Numbered from the stretch's first letter, positions 32,902 through 42,493 are shown. The stretch: DNA of 64,000 nucleotides from Rothia nasimurium (GCF_928391935.1 NZ_CAKMTD010000008.1:1-64000); one strand, 5' to 3'. Numbers and translations: made by a program. The notes: generated by a model not told the origin, from the sequence alone.

Positions 32902-33504
32902 TTAGGGGCCTTCGGCTAGACGCACTAGACCCGGGGCGGAATAGGCCGCTGCATAATCTGTCAAGAGCTCCTCCTCCTGGGCCGCCCACATGTCCCAGTA
33001 GGGGCGGTAGGTGTCGCCGTCGCGGGCTAGGGCCCGCTCCTTACGCAGGGCGGTGGGCGCCTCAACATAAAAACCCAGGTCATGTGCCCCCGTCAGCGCC
33101 CCTACCCCTTCAACAATCAGGACGCCTGCGCCCAACTCCTCGGGCAGGGTCAAGGGGTGGGGGCCGGTCGGCTCAGACCTCACCCAATCCCAGCCGAACC
33201 AGACCGGGGCAAACCCGGCAGACGAGCCGGGGCGGGGGCGTCCTTGCACCACATACTCCGCCAAACCCTGCCACACCCGTGCTGCCGCAGCCAGGCCCTC
33301 CCAGCCCTGGTAGAGGTCCTCCACATGAAAAACCTGGGCAGGAACCCCCGCCGCCACCAGCCCTTTTTCCAGTTCCCCGGCCAGGGTCGTCTTACCCGAG
33401 CCACTGCGTCCGTCCACAGCAACCAGCAAGGGCCGCTGCTCCCGCAACTGCTGGCGGGCCCGCACCACCAGCCCAAGCACATCACCAGAACCAACCCGGC
33501 CCAC
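32902..33504 (-). CDS. Uridine-kinase-like P-loop kinase
   Basis: A 200-residue ATP-binding protein. The Walker A is GRSGSGKTT near residue 32. FHVEDLYQGWEGL and LIVEGVGAL correspond to the substrate-binding and Walker B regions of the uridine kinase / phosphoribulokinase-like family. It has no lid typical of true Udk, so a nucleoside or other small-molecule substrate is possible. The GTG start at 33504 is supported by GAGGAGG. It is divergent from the SNF2 gene. Confidence 0.78.
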   Translation of the reverse strand: MGRVGSGDVLGLVVRARQQLREQRPLLVAVDGRSGSGKTTLAGELEKGLVAAGVPAQVFHVEDLYQGWEGLAAAARVWQGLAEYVVQGRPRPGSSAGFAPVWFGWDWVRSEPTGPHPLTLPEELGAGVLIVEGVGALTGAHDLGFYVEAPTALRKERALARDGDTYRPYWDMWAAQEEELLTDYAAAYSAPGLVRLAEGP

Positions 33505-33573
33505 CAGAACCTCCTCAACTCACAGCAACAGCTCCCCCCAGGCTACCGCAGAACCACCCCCGACTAGGTCATA

Positions 33574-36252
33574 ATGACAATGACCACCGCACTAGCCTCA
33601 GGGGAAACCATGACCGACCTCAACGCCGCCCACACCCTCATCCAGGCCGCCACCGCCGCCCGCCAGGCCCTGGCCGCCCTAGCCCAACCCCCGGCCCTCC
33701 ACTTCAACCTGCCCGCAGGCTACGCAGGCTCCCTCTACCGCTTCGCCCCCCTCAACCCGGCCTCCATCGCTAACACCACCGAATGGCTTACCCAGGCCTA
33801 CTGGCGCACCCAACCCCCGGCCGTCCACGACGACCTCCGCGCCCTGGCTAGCGCAGACACCAACGTCCCCGCCATGATTGCCGCCATCGAAGCCGGCCAA
33901 GGCGGCCTCCTAGGCCGCTTCTTCGGCGGAGAAAAACGCCGCGCCGCCGAAGCCGCCAGCTTCGACCTCACCACCCGCCTCACCGAAACCGGGCCCCTGC
34001 TCGCCCGCCTTGCCCCCGTCCTCGCCGCCCAGCCCAGCGCTCAAAGCCCCGAAACCGCTTTTGCCGCCAACACCCTCGGGCTCAAGGACGCCGCCGCCCC
34101 GGCCCTTGCCCGCTACGCCGGGGAAAACTGGGCCTCCCCCCGCTGGGAAGAAATCACCGCCGCAGAACACGCCGCCTACCTCTCCATCTGGGGCGCCCTC
34201 AACACCCCCGAACGCGCCCAACTCATGGCAGGCATGAGCGGCGACATGCAGGCCCTCAAAGCCGAACGCGCTACCCTCACCCTCAAGAACGTTCCCGTCG
34301 ACAAACTCCGCGAACTGACCAGCGGCACCGTCCGCACTGCGCCCCTGGTAGACGCCGGCCTAGCTACCGTCGCCGACGTCCTGGCCCAGGGTAGCGCCGC
34401 CGCCCTCACCCGCATACCCGGAATCGGCGAAACCACCGCCAACCAGATTTATGCAGCAGCCACCCGCCTGCTCGACGAAGCCACCGGCCAGGAAAAAGAA
34501 AACCTGGGCGAAACTCGCACCCCCGCCGCCGAACGAATCCTTATCGGCCTTGATCGCCTCCGCGCCATCGACGCCGCCCTCGGCGACTCCGACCTCTTCG
34601 ACCGCCTGGCCTCCTACGCGCCCCTGCTTACCCAGCCGACCCCGGCTTCCGGCCCCCTCTACGTTGCTGTCGGCGACGACCTGACCGACCTCAACCAGCT
34701 CCGCACCGACCTGGCCCGCTGCCAGGCCCTCGCCCCGCTGGCCGTCCCCGCAGCCACCTGGCTCAGCCCCGACGCCGCCTGGGCCGGCTACCTGGCCGAC
34801 CCCGCCACCCACCAGGCCCTCCTCGCCCACTACCTCGGCAACGAAACCCTCGGCGACGCCTACCTCCCCGCCGAAATCTTCGAACGGATCCGCAAATACC
34901 CCCTCAACCTCACCGGCCTCTCCGCCACCCTACGCGGCTACCAAACCTACGGCGCCAAATTCATGCTCGCTCAGAAAAAAGTAATCCTTGGCGACGAAAT
35001 GGGCCTGGGCAAAACCATGCAAACCCTCGCCGCCCTCACCCACCTCACCAACACCGGCAAAACCCACTTCATCGTCGTCTGCCCCGCCTCCCTGGTCATC
35101 AACTGGCAGCGCGAAACCGAAAAATTCACCGCAATCCCCACCCACCTAGCCCACGGGGACGCCCGCGACGCCGCCCTCGCCGCCTGGAAGGCCGACGGCG
35201 GCCTGCTCATCACCACCTACGACGGGGCCCGCCTCTACGCCGACGCCACCTGGCGAGCCGACGCCGTCATCGCCGACGAAGCCCACCTGGTAAAAAACAA
35301 AACCGCCCAACGCTCCCAAAAAGTCGCCGACCTCGTCCGCGCCGCCGACTACGCCGTCCTGCTCTCCGGCACCCCCATGGAAAACCGCGTCTCGGAATTC
35401 GTCACCCTCGTCGACTACCTCCAACCCGACCTCGTCGCCGACGGCGGAGTCGAAAACCTCCTCGCCAGCGAATTCCGCGCCCGCATAGCCCCCGCCTACC
35501 TACGCCGCAACCAAAAAGACGTACTCTCCGAACTACCCGACATGACCGAGCACCGCGACTGGCTCGAACTCACCCCCACCGACGCAGACGCCTACCGGGC
35601 CGCCGTCGCCGAAGGCAACTTCGCCCTCATGCGCCGCGCCGCCTGGGCCGCAGACGACTCCGCCAAACTCACCCGCCTACTCGAAATCGTCGAAGAAGCC
35701 ACCCACGCAGGCCGCCAAGTCCTCGTCTTCTCCTTCTTCCTCTCCGTCCTCACCCGCCTCGAAACCGCCCTCGGCACCAAAACCGTCGGCACCATCACCG
35801 GCGCCATGCCCCCAGCCGAACGCCAAGCCGCCGTCGACAGGCTCAAGGACGCCGCCCCCGGCTCCGTCCTGCTGGCCCAAATCACCGCAGCAGGCGCCGG
35901 ACTCAACATCCAATCAGCCTCCGTCGTCATCCTCACCGAACCCCAGTTCAAACCCACCATCGAAGCCCAAGCCATCGCCCGCGCCCACCGCATGGGCCAA
36001 ACCCACGCCGTCGACGTCTACCGCCTCCTCGGCGCCAACACCGTCGACGAACGCATGATCGAACTGCTCGGCCTCAAATCCCAACTCTTCGACGAATACG
36101 CCCGCCTCTCCGCCACCAAGGACGGTGCCGCCGAAGCCGTCGACATCTCCGACTCCAAGATGGCCGCCCAAATCATCGCCGACGAACGCGCCCGCCTCGG
36201 CCTGGACGCCGCCGCCCCCGTGGCCGATAGCGAGGGGACGGCTGAAGGTTAA
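33574..36252 (+). CDS. SNF2-family helicase-like ATPase with internal HhH motif
   Basis: An 892-residue SF2 ATPase. The first ~420 residues are family-specific and contain a helix-hairpin-helix (AALTRIPGIGETTANQIYAA near residue 275) that could bind DNA. The motor follows: GDEMGLGKTMQTLAAL near 474 (Walker A), IADEAHLVKN near 566 (Walker B), LLSGTPMENR (motif III), and the second RecA lobe ending IARAHRMGQTHAVDVYRLLG. It probably remodels protein-DNA complexes. No nuclease or methylase is beside it, so a defence role is not supported. The ATG at 33610 is a possible alternative start. Confidence 0.88.
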   Translation: MTMTTALASGETMTDLNAAHTLIQAATAARQALAALAQPPALHFNLPAGYAGSLYRFAPLNPASIANTTEWLTQAYWRTQPPAVHDDLRALASADTNVPAMIAAIEAGQGGLLGRFFGGEKRRAAEAASFDLTTRLTETGPLLARLAPVLAAQPSAQSPETAFAANTLGLKDAAAPALARYAGENWASPRWEEITAAEHAAYLSIWGALNTPERAQLMAGMSGDMQALKAERATLTLKNVPVDKLRELTSGTVRTAPLVDAGLATVADVLAQGSAAALTRIPGIGETTANQIYAAATRLLDEATGQEKENLGETRTPAAERILIGLDRLRAIDAALGDSDLFDRLASYAPLLTQPTPASGPLYVAVGDDLTDLNQLRTDLARCQALAPLAVPAATWLSPDAAWAGYLADPATHQALLAHYLGNETLGDAYLPAEIFERIRKYPLNLTGLSATLRGYQTYGAKFMLAQKKVILGDEMGLGKTMQTLAALTHLTNTGKTHFIVVCPASLVINWQRETEKFTAIPTHLAHGDARDAALAAWKADGGLLITTYDGARLYADATWRADAVIADEAHLVKNKTAQRSQKVADLVRAADYAVLLSGTPMENRVSEFVTLVDYLQPDLVADGGVENLLASEFRARIAPAYLRRNQKDVLSELPDMTEHRDWLELTPTDADAYRAAVAEGNFALMRRAAWAADDSAKLTRLLEIVEEATHAGRQVLVFSFFLSVLTRLETALGTKTVGTITGAMPPAERQAAVDRLKDAAPGSVLLAQITAAGAGLNIQSASVVILTEPQFKPTIEAQAIARAHRMGQTHAVDVYRLLGANTVDERMIELLGLKSQLFDEYARLSATKDGAAEAVDISDSKMAAQIIADERARLGLDAAAPVADSEGTAEG

Positions 36253-36437
36253 AGAGGGCGCACAGGGGTCGTGTTCGCTGGGTGGGGGGATGAGCGGACG
36301 CGGCCAGGGTGCTCCTGAGAGCTGACGTGGATCGGGGCTGGCGGTGAATCGCGAGGAGCCCCCGGGCGACGAGCGAGAGTGGTTGTCAGCACAAGGGGTG
36401 CCCTGGCCCGCTTGCCGGCCAGCTCACCCGGCCCAGG

Positions 36438-36923
36438 CTAACTGCTGTGGGCCCGAGCCTGCTCGATGACTCCGGGCACGGCGTCCCGAATCATCTGGAA
36501 GGTTTCGTAGAAGTCGCTCATGTCCCCGTACCAGGGGTCGTAGATTCCCAGCCGGTCGAGGGGCTGATCTGCGACAGCCGGGTCGAACTCGCGCATGAGA
36601 TGAACCTTGGCCGCCGCTTCCTCCGTGGGGGCCAGGTGTTTGAGCGCCCGGTAGTGGTTGGTGTCCATGGCGAGAAGTAGGTCGTAGCGGTCAAAGTCGG
36701 CCCGGGTGAACTGCTGGGCCCGGTGGGAGCCGGTATTGATGTTGAGCTCATCGAGCACCTTCTTGGCCCGACGGTCGATGGGGTTGCCCTCTTCTTCGTT
36801 AGATATGCCGCTGGAGGCGACCTCCACGGCGAGCCCGGCCTGGGCGGCAGCCTGCTTGATGAGGTACTCGCCCATGGGGGAGCGGCAGATATTTCCGGTG
36901 CATACAGTCATGATTCGATACAT
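36438..36923 (-). CDS. Low-molecular-weight protein-tyrosine phosphatase
   Basis: A 161-residue phosphatase. The P-loop C-x5-R appears as VCTGNICRSPMGEYL near residues 7-14, and the general-acid loop is YDPWYGDMSDF near residue 133. This matches the LMW-PTP/PtpA type, acting on tyrosine phosphates of kinases or exopolysaccharide regulators. The ATG at 36923 puts the catalytic loop at the usual position; the longer frame has an atypical extension. The 185 bases before it hold no gene. Confidence 0.92.
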   Translation of the reverse strand: MYRIMTVCTGNICRSPMGEYLIKQAAAQAGLAVEVASSGISNEEEGNPIDRRAKKVLDELNINTGSHRAQQFTRADFDRYDLLLAMDTNHYRALKHLAPTEEAAAKVHLMREFDPAVADQPLDRLGIYDPWYGDMSDFYETFQMIRDAVPGVIEQARAHSS

Positions 36924-37044
36924 GCCCACTATGTTCCCATAGCTTCCCCAGGAAGTTGGAGGGGAACGTCCTGAAATATGCCTGCAGTTGAATAAATCAG
37001 GGAAAAAAGTTCGCTCTAAGACGGAAAAATAAGGATAACCTGTG

Positions 37045-37204
37045 TATAGTCTTACAGGTACACACACTTGATGGTGCAGTTTTCAGGCAAAGATAGCCCG
37101 GTTCATACAGCAGTGAACTGAAGGGGACCGCACCAAACACACAACTTTCTTGAGTTCTTTCGAGATGACAAAAGCCCCGCAGGCCACACACCTGCGGGGC
37201 TTTT
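37045..37204 (+). ncRNA. Possible small RNA or leader transcript ending in a terminator
   Basis: A TATAGT box at 37045 is followed by ~120 bases without a gene longer than 16 codons and then a strong terminator: AAAGCCCCGCAGG pairs with CCTGCGGGGCTTTT (37170-37204). No protein-coding gene on the plus strand uses that terminator, which suggests a free-standing short transcript. A 16-codon frame (MVQFSGKDSPVHTAVN, from 37071) may be a micro-ORF. No clear -35 was found; family unknown. Confidence 0.4.
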
Positions 37205-37219
37205 GCGTACCCGGCCCAG

Positions 37220-37304
37220 CGCCGTCCCGTCCTTCCCCCCTATATGTGCCGCAAACCTTCATATGTTGCGGCATTACCGGCACATTTGAAGGTTTGCGGA
37301 ACAT
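37220..37304. repeat. Palindromic element flanking the membrane-protein pair, copy 1
   Basis: The core from 37241 (TATATGTGCCGCAAACCTTC onwards) is identical over 64 bases to 38629-38692, in the same orientation; the preceding CGCCGTCCC region is also similar. It is palindromic: CCGCAAACCTTC pairs with GAAGGTTTGCGG, with further TTGCGGCA/CCGGCACA motifs inside. Confidence 0.9.
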
Positions 37305-37313
37305 GTGTGAGAG

Positions 37314-38162
37314 CTAGCGAGGGGTGTCTTCCAGCTCCGCCCGCCTGCGTTTGGACTTTTTTCCGTTACGCACAGCAAGCACTGCAGCGCCCACCCCGAT
37401 CACCAGGGGTAGCCAGGCCTTGGAGTAGTCCATGAGGAAAAGGAGCCAGTCCGGTGGGGTGATAGCGGGCCAGGGTATCTGCCAGGACGGAACCGGCAGA
37501 CTAATCTGCGGGGGAGCAGGGAGGTGCACCCTGATGTCTGGAACAGGCAGGGCTATACGGGGCGCTTCCACCTCCGGCAGAAGAGCAAGCAACCATTGGG
37601 CTACCCTGCCCAGCAGGGGCATAAGCACCAGCATGGCAAGGAACCAGGCCGATTTGCCCAGCCCAAACAGCAGGGGCAGGGTAAACCGCAGGTAGGGGCT
37701 TTCCTCAAGCGACTCACGGTAGGCCGCTGACCGGCTACCCACAGGCGGGTCAAGCTCCACATAGTCCTGAGTGGCCCTGTCGTGGTAGGCCACGAGGAGC
37801 AGCTCATCGAGGAAGTTTTTGGTGAGTTTGAGCTGGGGTTCTGTGGGAGGGACGGCCCTGGCCTGGGAAAACTCCCCCTCCTTGATGTTCTGGGCGAGTC
37901 CAAGACTGGCCGGGGTGTGGTCGTAGCGTCCCATGACCTCGCCGTTCACCAGCACCCGCACCCGCTGCTTGGGGCGGCTAAGGCGCTCGGCGATACGCTC
38001 GTGGAGCCTGGCTCCGGGCGGGGATTCATTGAAAGTATGACGTGACTTCTGACCTGGGTTTTGACGGGGCCAGCCCGGGTCAATCTCCAGAAACTCGGCG
38101 TCAGCACCCCGTTCAAGCACGAGGTGCCCGGTCACCGGGTGGTGCAGTTCCCAGCGGAGCAT
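37314..38162 (-). CDS. Membrane protein of unknown function, proline-rich
   Basis: A 282-residue protein I do not recognise. The first ~155 residues are hydrophilic, with RVRVLVNGEVMGRYDHTPAS and KLTKNFLDELLLVAYHDRAT. A membrane segment at about 168-192 is followed by a proline/valine-rich stretch (IALPVPDIRVHLPAPPQISL), a second membrane segment near 245-263, and a basic tail KKSKRRR. Its ATG overlaps the stop of the upstream gene by one base (TAATG), so the two are co-translated. The pair sits between two identical palindromic repeats. Confidence 0.65.
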   Translation of the reverse strand: MLRWELHHPVTGHLVLERGADAEFLEIDPGWPRQNPGQKSRHTFNESPPGARLHERIAERLSRPKQRVRVLVNGEVMGRYDHTPASLGLAQNIKEGEFSQARAVPPTEPQLKLTKNFLDELLLVAYHDRATQDYVELDPPVGSRSAAYRESLEESPYLRFTLPLLFGLGKSAWFLAMLVLMPLLGRVAQWLLALLPEVEAPRIALPVPDIRVHLPAPPQISLPVPSWQIPWPAITPPDWLLFLMDYSKAWLPLVIGVGAAVLAVRNGKKSKRRRAELEDTPR

Positions 38163-38587
38163 TACCCCAGGCTCCCAGAACCCTCTGCACCCTGGGGTCG
38201 TGAGCCCCAGACTTCCTCAAACTTGTTATGCCAGGGGCTAGCTGCCACGAGGTAGATGATGAGTACCGCCCACACATACCAGCCGGCGCCGTCCGGGTAG
38301 AAGAGCCGGGCCGCCAACCACATGCAGGCAGCGGCGGTGAGGGCAAAGGTGATGTTAGGGCGGTAGGTGGCGGCGTCATAGGCCGCCAGGGCAGCGAGGG
38401 CGAGCGGGGTGCCACCTAGGATTACCGGAACCACGACCTGCTCAGGCAGGGTCACCGCAAGAACCCAGGGGGCAAGGACGAAGACAACCGGCAGGGCAGC
38501 AAGGGCCAGGCGGTTACCGCCCCGGCGGCGAGGGGAAGAGGTTTCTTCTGAGGGCAGGTCGTCCTTGACCGATTCGGTGGTGCTCAT
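38162..38587 (-). CDS. Small four-helix membrane protein of unknown function
   Basis: A 141-residue protein with a charged N-terminus (residues 1-30) and about four hydrophobic segments (LALAALPVVFVLAPWVLAVT; VVPVILGGTPLALAALAAY; ITFALTAAACMWLAARLFY; YVWAVLIIYLVAASPW). Translation overlaps the downstream gene by one base. The ATG at 38587 is preferred to the non-ATG start three codons earlier. The start lies 24 bases from a palindromic repeat. No family assigned. Confidence 0.65.
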   Translation of the reverse strand: MSTTESVKDDLPSEETSSPRRRGGNRLALAALPVVFVLAPWVLAVTLPEQVVVPVILGGTPLALAALAAYDAATYRPNITFALTAAACMWLAARLFYPDGAGWYVWAVLIIYLVAASPWHNKFEEVWGSRPQGAEGSGSLG

Positions 38588-38610
38588 GCCACCCATTGTA
38601 GGCGGTGGGC

Positions 38611-38692
38611 CGCCGTCCCATCCCTCCTATATGTGCCGCAAACCTTCATATGTTGCGGCATTACCGGCACATTTGAAGGTTTGCGGAACATA
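38611..38692. repeat. Palindromic element flanking the membrane-protein pair, copy 2
   Basis: The last 64 bases (38629-38692) are identical to 37241-37304. It lies between the start of the membrane-protein pair and the dnaK promoter. Because it is at the 5' side of both neighbours, its role here cannot be termination of either gene. Confidence 0.9.
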
Positions 38693-38803
38693 TGCGAACA
38701 GTGAGGACGGGGGCGCTCGGCCGGGGGCGGGACCGGCAGGCGCCGGGGCGGGTGGGTCCCTCCTGCCCGGCCCCACAAGCCTCAACTAAACTTACGCAAA
38801 AAA

Positions 38804-38824
38804 GTTGAGTCTTTTTGACTCAAC
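38804..38824. promoter_or_regulatory. HAIR operator 1 (HspR site)
   Basis: GTTGAGT-N7-ACTCAAC, a close match to the HAIR consensus CTTGAGT-N7-ACTCAAG bound by HspR. A TTGACA -35-like hexamer starts five bases after it (38829). Confidence 0.88.
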
Positions 38825-38875
38825 TCTATTGACAAGAACCCCAAAGAAGGGCACACTAGATATCAAGACAAACGG

Positions 38876-38896
38876 GTTGAGCCTGCAAGACTCAAT
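38876..38896. promoter_or_regulatory. HAIR operator 2 (HspR site)
   Basis: GTTGAGC-N7-ACTCAAT, a second, weaker HAIR element 72 bases after the first and just before the dnaK ribosome-binding site. Two sites flanking the promoter fit tight HspR repression with DnaK as corepressor. Confidence 0.82.
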
Positions 38897-38938
38897 TTGT
38901 TTGAAAGATGTAAAGATAACCAACCATAAGGAGTAAAT

Positions 38939-40786
38939 ATGTCACGCGCAGTAGGTATTGACCTCGGTACTACCAACTCAGTTGTATCAGTCCTCGAAGG
39001 CGGCGAGCCCGTCGTCATCGCCAACGCAGAAGGCGCCCGCACCACCCCCTCCGTCGTCGCATTCTCAAAGGACGGCGAAGTTCTGGTCGGTGACGTCGCC
39101 AAGCGTCAGGCCGTCACCAACGTCGACCGCACCATCGCTTCCGTCAAGCGCCACATGGGCACCACCTGGACCCAGGACATCGACGGCAAGGCCTACACCG
39201 CCCAGGAAATCTCAGCCCGCACCCTCATGAAGCTCAAGGGTGACGCTGAAGCCTACCTGAACGACAAGGTCACCGACGCCGTCATCACCGTCCCCGCCTA
39301 CTTCAACGATGCCGAGCGTCAGGCTACCAAGGAAGCCGGCGAAATCGCGGGCCTCAACGTCCTGCGTATCGTCAACGAACCCACCGCAGCAGCCCTGGCC
39401 TACGGCCTCGACAAGGGTAACGAAGACGAACTGATTCTGGTCTTCGACCTCGGCGGCGGTACCTTCGACGTCTCCCTGCTTGAAGTTGGCAAGGACGAAG
39501 ACGGCTTCTCAACCATTCAGGTTCGTGCAACCTCAGGCGACAACCGCCTGGGTGGCGACGACTGGGACCAGCGCATCGTCGACTTCCTGCTGGAGCAGGT
39601 CAAGTCCAAGACCGGCGCTGACCTCTCTAAGGACAAGATCGCCCTGCAGCGTCTGCGCGAAGCAGCAGAGCAGGCCAAGAAGGAACTGTCCTCAGCAACC
39701 TCCACCAACATCTCCCTGCAGTACCTCTCCGTGACCCCCGAGGGTCCCATCCACCTGGATGAAAAGCTGACCCGCGCCAAGTTCCAGGACATGACCGCAG
39801 ACCTGATCGAGCGCACCAAGAAGCCCTTCAACGACGTTATCGCTGAAGCAGGCGTCAAGGTTTCAGACATCGCCCACATCGTGCTGGTCGGTGGCTCAAC
39901 CCGTATGCCCGCCGTCACCGAGGTCGTCAAGGAACTCTCCGGTGGCCGCGAACCCAACAAGGGTGTCAACCCCGACGAGGTCGTTGCCATGGGTGCTGCC
40001 CTGCAGGCAGGCGTGCTGAAGGGTGAGCGCAAGGACGTCCTGCTCATCGACGTCACCCCCCTCTCCCTCGGTATCGAAACCAAGGGCGGCGTGATGACCA
40101 AGCTGATCGAGCGTAACACCGCGATCCCCACCAAGCGCTCTGAAACCTTCACCACCGCTGAAGACAACCAGCCCTCAGTATCGATTCAGGTCTTCCAGGG
40201 CGAGCGTGAGTTCACCCGCGACAACAAGAACCTGGGCACCTTCGAACTGACCGGCATCGCCCCCGCCCCCCGCGGCGTCCCCCAGATCGAAGTTACCTTC
40301 GACATCGACGCCAACGGCATCGTCCACGTCTCCGCTAAGGACAAGGGCACCGGCACCGAGCAGTCCATGACCATCACCGGCGGCTCCTCCCTCTCCAAGG
40401 AAGACATCGACCGCATGGTCAAGGACGCCGAGGCCCACGCCGAGCAGGACAAGGCCCGCCGCGAGGCCGCCGAGACCCGCAACGCTGCTGAGAACACCGC
40501 CTACTCCATCGAGAAGCTCATCAAGGAAAACGACGAGAAGCTGCCCGAGGACGTCAAGACCGAGGTTCAGGCCGATGTTGACGCCCTGAAGGCTGCCCTC
40601 GAGGGTGAAGACGATGACGCCGTCAAGGCCGCTTTCGAGAAGCTGCAGGCATCTCAGACCAAGCTGGGCGAGGCTCTCTACGCCCAGGCTCAGGCAGATG
40701 CCGCAGCCGGTGAAGGCGCCAAGGCTGAGGACGACGACGTCGTTGACGCCGAAGTAATCGATGAAGAAGACGAGAAGAAGAACTAA
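38939..40786 (+). CDS. dnaK: Hsp70 chaperone DnaK
   Basis: A 615-residue chaperone. ATPase-domain signatures are [11 protein letters not shown] at the start, [17 protein letters not shown] near residue 167, and [17 protein letters not shown] near 315. The interdomain [14 protein letters not shown] is near 370, followed by the substrate-binding domain and an acidic tail [17 protein letters not shown] precedes the ATG. It heads dnaK-grpE-dnaJ-hspR and is controlled by two HAIR boxes. Confidence 0.98.
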   Translation: MSRAVGIDLGTTNSVVSVLEGGEPVVIANAEGARTTPSVVAFSKDGEVLVGDVAKRQAVTNVDRTIASVKRHMGTTWTQDIDGKAYTAQEISARTLMKLKGDAEAYLNDKVTDAVITVPAYFNDAERQATKEAGEIAGLNVLRIVNEPTAAALAYGLDKGNEDELILVFDLGGGTFDVSLLEVGKDEDGFSTIQVRATSGDNRLGGDDWDQRIVDFLLEQVKSKTGADLSKDKIALQRLREAAEQAKKELSSATSTNISLQYLSVTPEGPIHLDEKLTRAKFQDMTADLIERTKKPFNDVIAEAGVKVSDIAHIVLVGGSTRMPAVTEVVKELSGGREPNKGVNPDEVVAMGAALQAGVLKGERKDVLLIDVTPLSLGIETKGGVMTKLIERNTAIPTKRSETFTTAEDNQPSVSIQVFQGEREFTRDNKNLGTFELTGIAPAPRGVPQIEVTFDIDANGIVHVSAKDKGTGTEQSMTITGGSSLSKEDIDRMVKDAEAHAEQDKARREAAETRNAAENTAYSIEKLIKENDEKLPEDVKTEVQADVDALKAALEGEDDDAVKAAFEKLQASQTKLGEALYAQAQADAAAGEGAKAEDDDVVDAEVIDEEDEKKN

Positions 40787-40788
40787 CC

Positions 40789-41394
40789 ATGGCTGAGAAC
40801 ACCAAGGAGCCCGTAGATAACCAGCCCGAGGGCACCGACCCTCTGGAGGAAGCCTTCGCCGCCCCGGCAGCTGAAGGCCACCCCGAGCCCGAAGGTGTAG
40901 CTGCTGACGCTGCGGCAGATGAGGAATCTGCCGCAGCTGAGGCCGGCGACGGTGCAGAGGCAGCTGAGAGCGCTGACGCGGCCCTGGCCGCCGAGCGTCT
41001 TGAGGATCTGCGCCGCCTTCAGGCCGAGTTCACCAACTACAAGAACCGCACCGCCAAGGAAAAAGACCAGCTGCGCGACTTCGTGATCGCCGACCTGGTT
41101 GCCGCCCTGCTGCCCGTTATCGACGATATCGATGCCGCCCGCAAGCACGGTGACCTTGAAGAAGGCCCCTTTGCCGCTATCGCTAACAAGCTCGAAGAGA
41201 CCCTGACCAAGCAGGGCCTGGAGCGCTTTGGCGAAGTCGGCGAACCCTTCAACCCCCAGGTTCACGAGGCTGTCCTGCAGCAGCCCACCAGCGAGGTTGA
41301 GCCCGATTCAATCTCCATGGTTCTTCGCAACGGTTATAAGGTCAAGGACCGCGTGGTCCGCACCGCCCAGGTAGCCGTAGCGGTAGCAGAATAA
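40789..41394 (+). CDS. grpE: Nucleotide exchange factor GrpE
   Basis: A 201-residue partner of DnaK. An acidic, low-complexity N-terminus of ~65 residues is followed by the long coiled coil (LRRLQAEFTNYKNRTAKEKD) and the beta domain ending NGYKVKDRVVRTAQVAVA, the GrpE signature. It starts two bases after the dnaK stop. Confidence 0.96.
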   Translation: MAENTKEPVDNQPEGTDPLEEAFAAPAAEGHPEPEGVAADAAADEESAAAEAGDGAEAAESADAALAAERLEDLRRLQAEFTNYKNRTAKEKDQLRDFVIADLVAALLPVIDDIDAARKHGDLEEGPFAAIANKLEETLTKQGLERFGEVGEPFNPQVHEAVLQQPTSEVEPDSISMVLRNGYKVKDRVVRTAQVAVAVAE

Positions 41395-41402
41395 GGACGC
41401 GG

Positions 41403-41440
41403 GCGGGCACCCGGCCTGATAGGTCAGGCTAGGTGCCCGC
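41403..41440 (+). terminator. Hairpin between grpE and dnaJ
   Basis: GCGGGCACC pairs with GGTGCCCGC, with an inner GCCTGATAGGTCAGGC stem. No T-run follows, so it is more likely an attenuating or mRNA-processing stem that lowers dnaJ-hspR relative to dnaK-grpE. Confidence 0.6.
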
Positions 41441-41489
41441 TCTGTCTACCCCCTAAAAGACATAAGATCTACCTCGGAAGGAGAGGCAC

Positions 41490-42491
41490 ATGGCGAGCGA
41501 AAACTGGCTCCATCAAGATTTTTATAAGGTACTGGGCGTAGCCGAGGATTCTTCCGAGGCAGATATCAAGAAGGCCTACCGCAAGCTGGCCCGCAAGTAC
41601 CACCCTGACCAGAACCCCGGCGATGAGGCCGCCGAGAAGAAGTTCAAGGAGGTCTCAGAAGCCTACGACGTGCTCTCAGACCCCAAGCAGAAGGAAGAGT
41701 ACGACCAGATCCGTAAGTACGGGGCCGCAGGCTTCGGCGGAGCTGGCGGCTTCCCGGGTGGGTTCCCCGGTGGTGCCGGTGGCGGAAACTTCACCTATTC
41801 CACCAGCGGCGGCGGAGCAGGCATCAACATTGAAGACCTGCTGGGCGGCATGTTCGGCGGCGGTGCTGGTTTCGGCGGGGCCGGACGCTCCGCAGGCGGC
41901 TTCCCCGGAGGGGCCGGGGGCTTCCCCGGCGGCGGCTTCTCAGCCCCCAAGGGTGAGGACGCCACCACTAGCGCCCGCATCACCATCCAGCAGGCCTACG
42001 ATGGGGCTGAAGTTACCGTCTTCCGCCCCGGCGGCTCCCAGACCCAGGTGCGCCTGCCGCGCGGCGTCAAGGACGGCCAGAAAATCCGCGCCCGAGGCAA
42101 GGGCCACCCGGGCCACGGCGGCCCCGGCGACCTGATCGTCACCGTCCGCGTCGACGCCCACCCCGTCTTCGACCGCGAGGGCGACAACCTACTTGTGCAC
42201 CTGCCCGTCACCCTGGAAGAAGCCCTCAAGGGCGGTATCATTGAGGCCCCCACCCTCGACGGCGGCAGCGTCAAGCTCCGCCTGGCTGCCGGGGCCCCGT
42301 CCGGCCGAAAACTGCGTGCCAAGGGACGCGGGTTCGTCACCAAGAAGGGCACCGGCGACATGCTGGTGATCCCCGAAGTGCAGCTACCCACCGACCTCAC
42401 CCCCGAGGCCGAGGCCGCCCTGGACACCTTCCTGGCCCTGGCCCCCCAGGCTGATCCCCGTGCGGACCTCCTCCGGAAAGCTGGTGACTAG
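41490..42491 (+). CDS. dnaJ: DnaJ-type cochaperone without zinc finger
   Basis: A 333-residue J-protein. The J domain (residues ~8-75) contains the HPD motif in [12 protein letters not shown] Gly/Phe-rich segment (about 80-150) follows, then the two C-terminal beta-sandwich domains ([35 protein letters not shown]). There are no CxxCxGxG repeats, so it is a type II (CbpA-like) DnaJ rather than the zinc-finger type. GAAGGAGAGG precedes the ATG. It follows grpE after a hairpin. Confidence 0.93.
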   Translation: MASENWLHQDFYKVLGVAEDSSEADIKKAYRKLARKYHPDQNPGDEAAEKKFKEVSEAYDVLSDPKQKEEYDQIRKYGAAGFGGAGGFPGGFPGGAGGGNFTYSTSGGGAGINIEDLLGGMFGGGAGFGGAGRSAGGFPGGAGGFPGGGFSAPKGEDATTSARITIQQAYDGAEVTVFRPGGSQTQVRLPRGVKDGQKIRARGKGHPGHGGPGDLIVTVRVDAHPVFDREGDNLLVHLPVTLEEALKGGIIEAPTLDGGSVKLRLAAGAPSGRKLRAKGRGFVTKKGTGDMLVIPEVQLPTDLTPEAEAALDTFLALAPQADPRADLLRKAGD

Positions 42492-42493
42492 GC

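Noticed and set aside
33574..36252. Defence system such as DISARM or another SNF2-containing island
   Set aside because: No methylase, nuclease, PLD or DUF1998 partner is adjacent; neighbours are a kinase and a phosphatase.
36338..36395. Third copy of the dispersed repeat
   Set aside because: Only short scattered matches to the flank of copy 1 can be seen; not strong enough to call.
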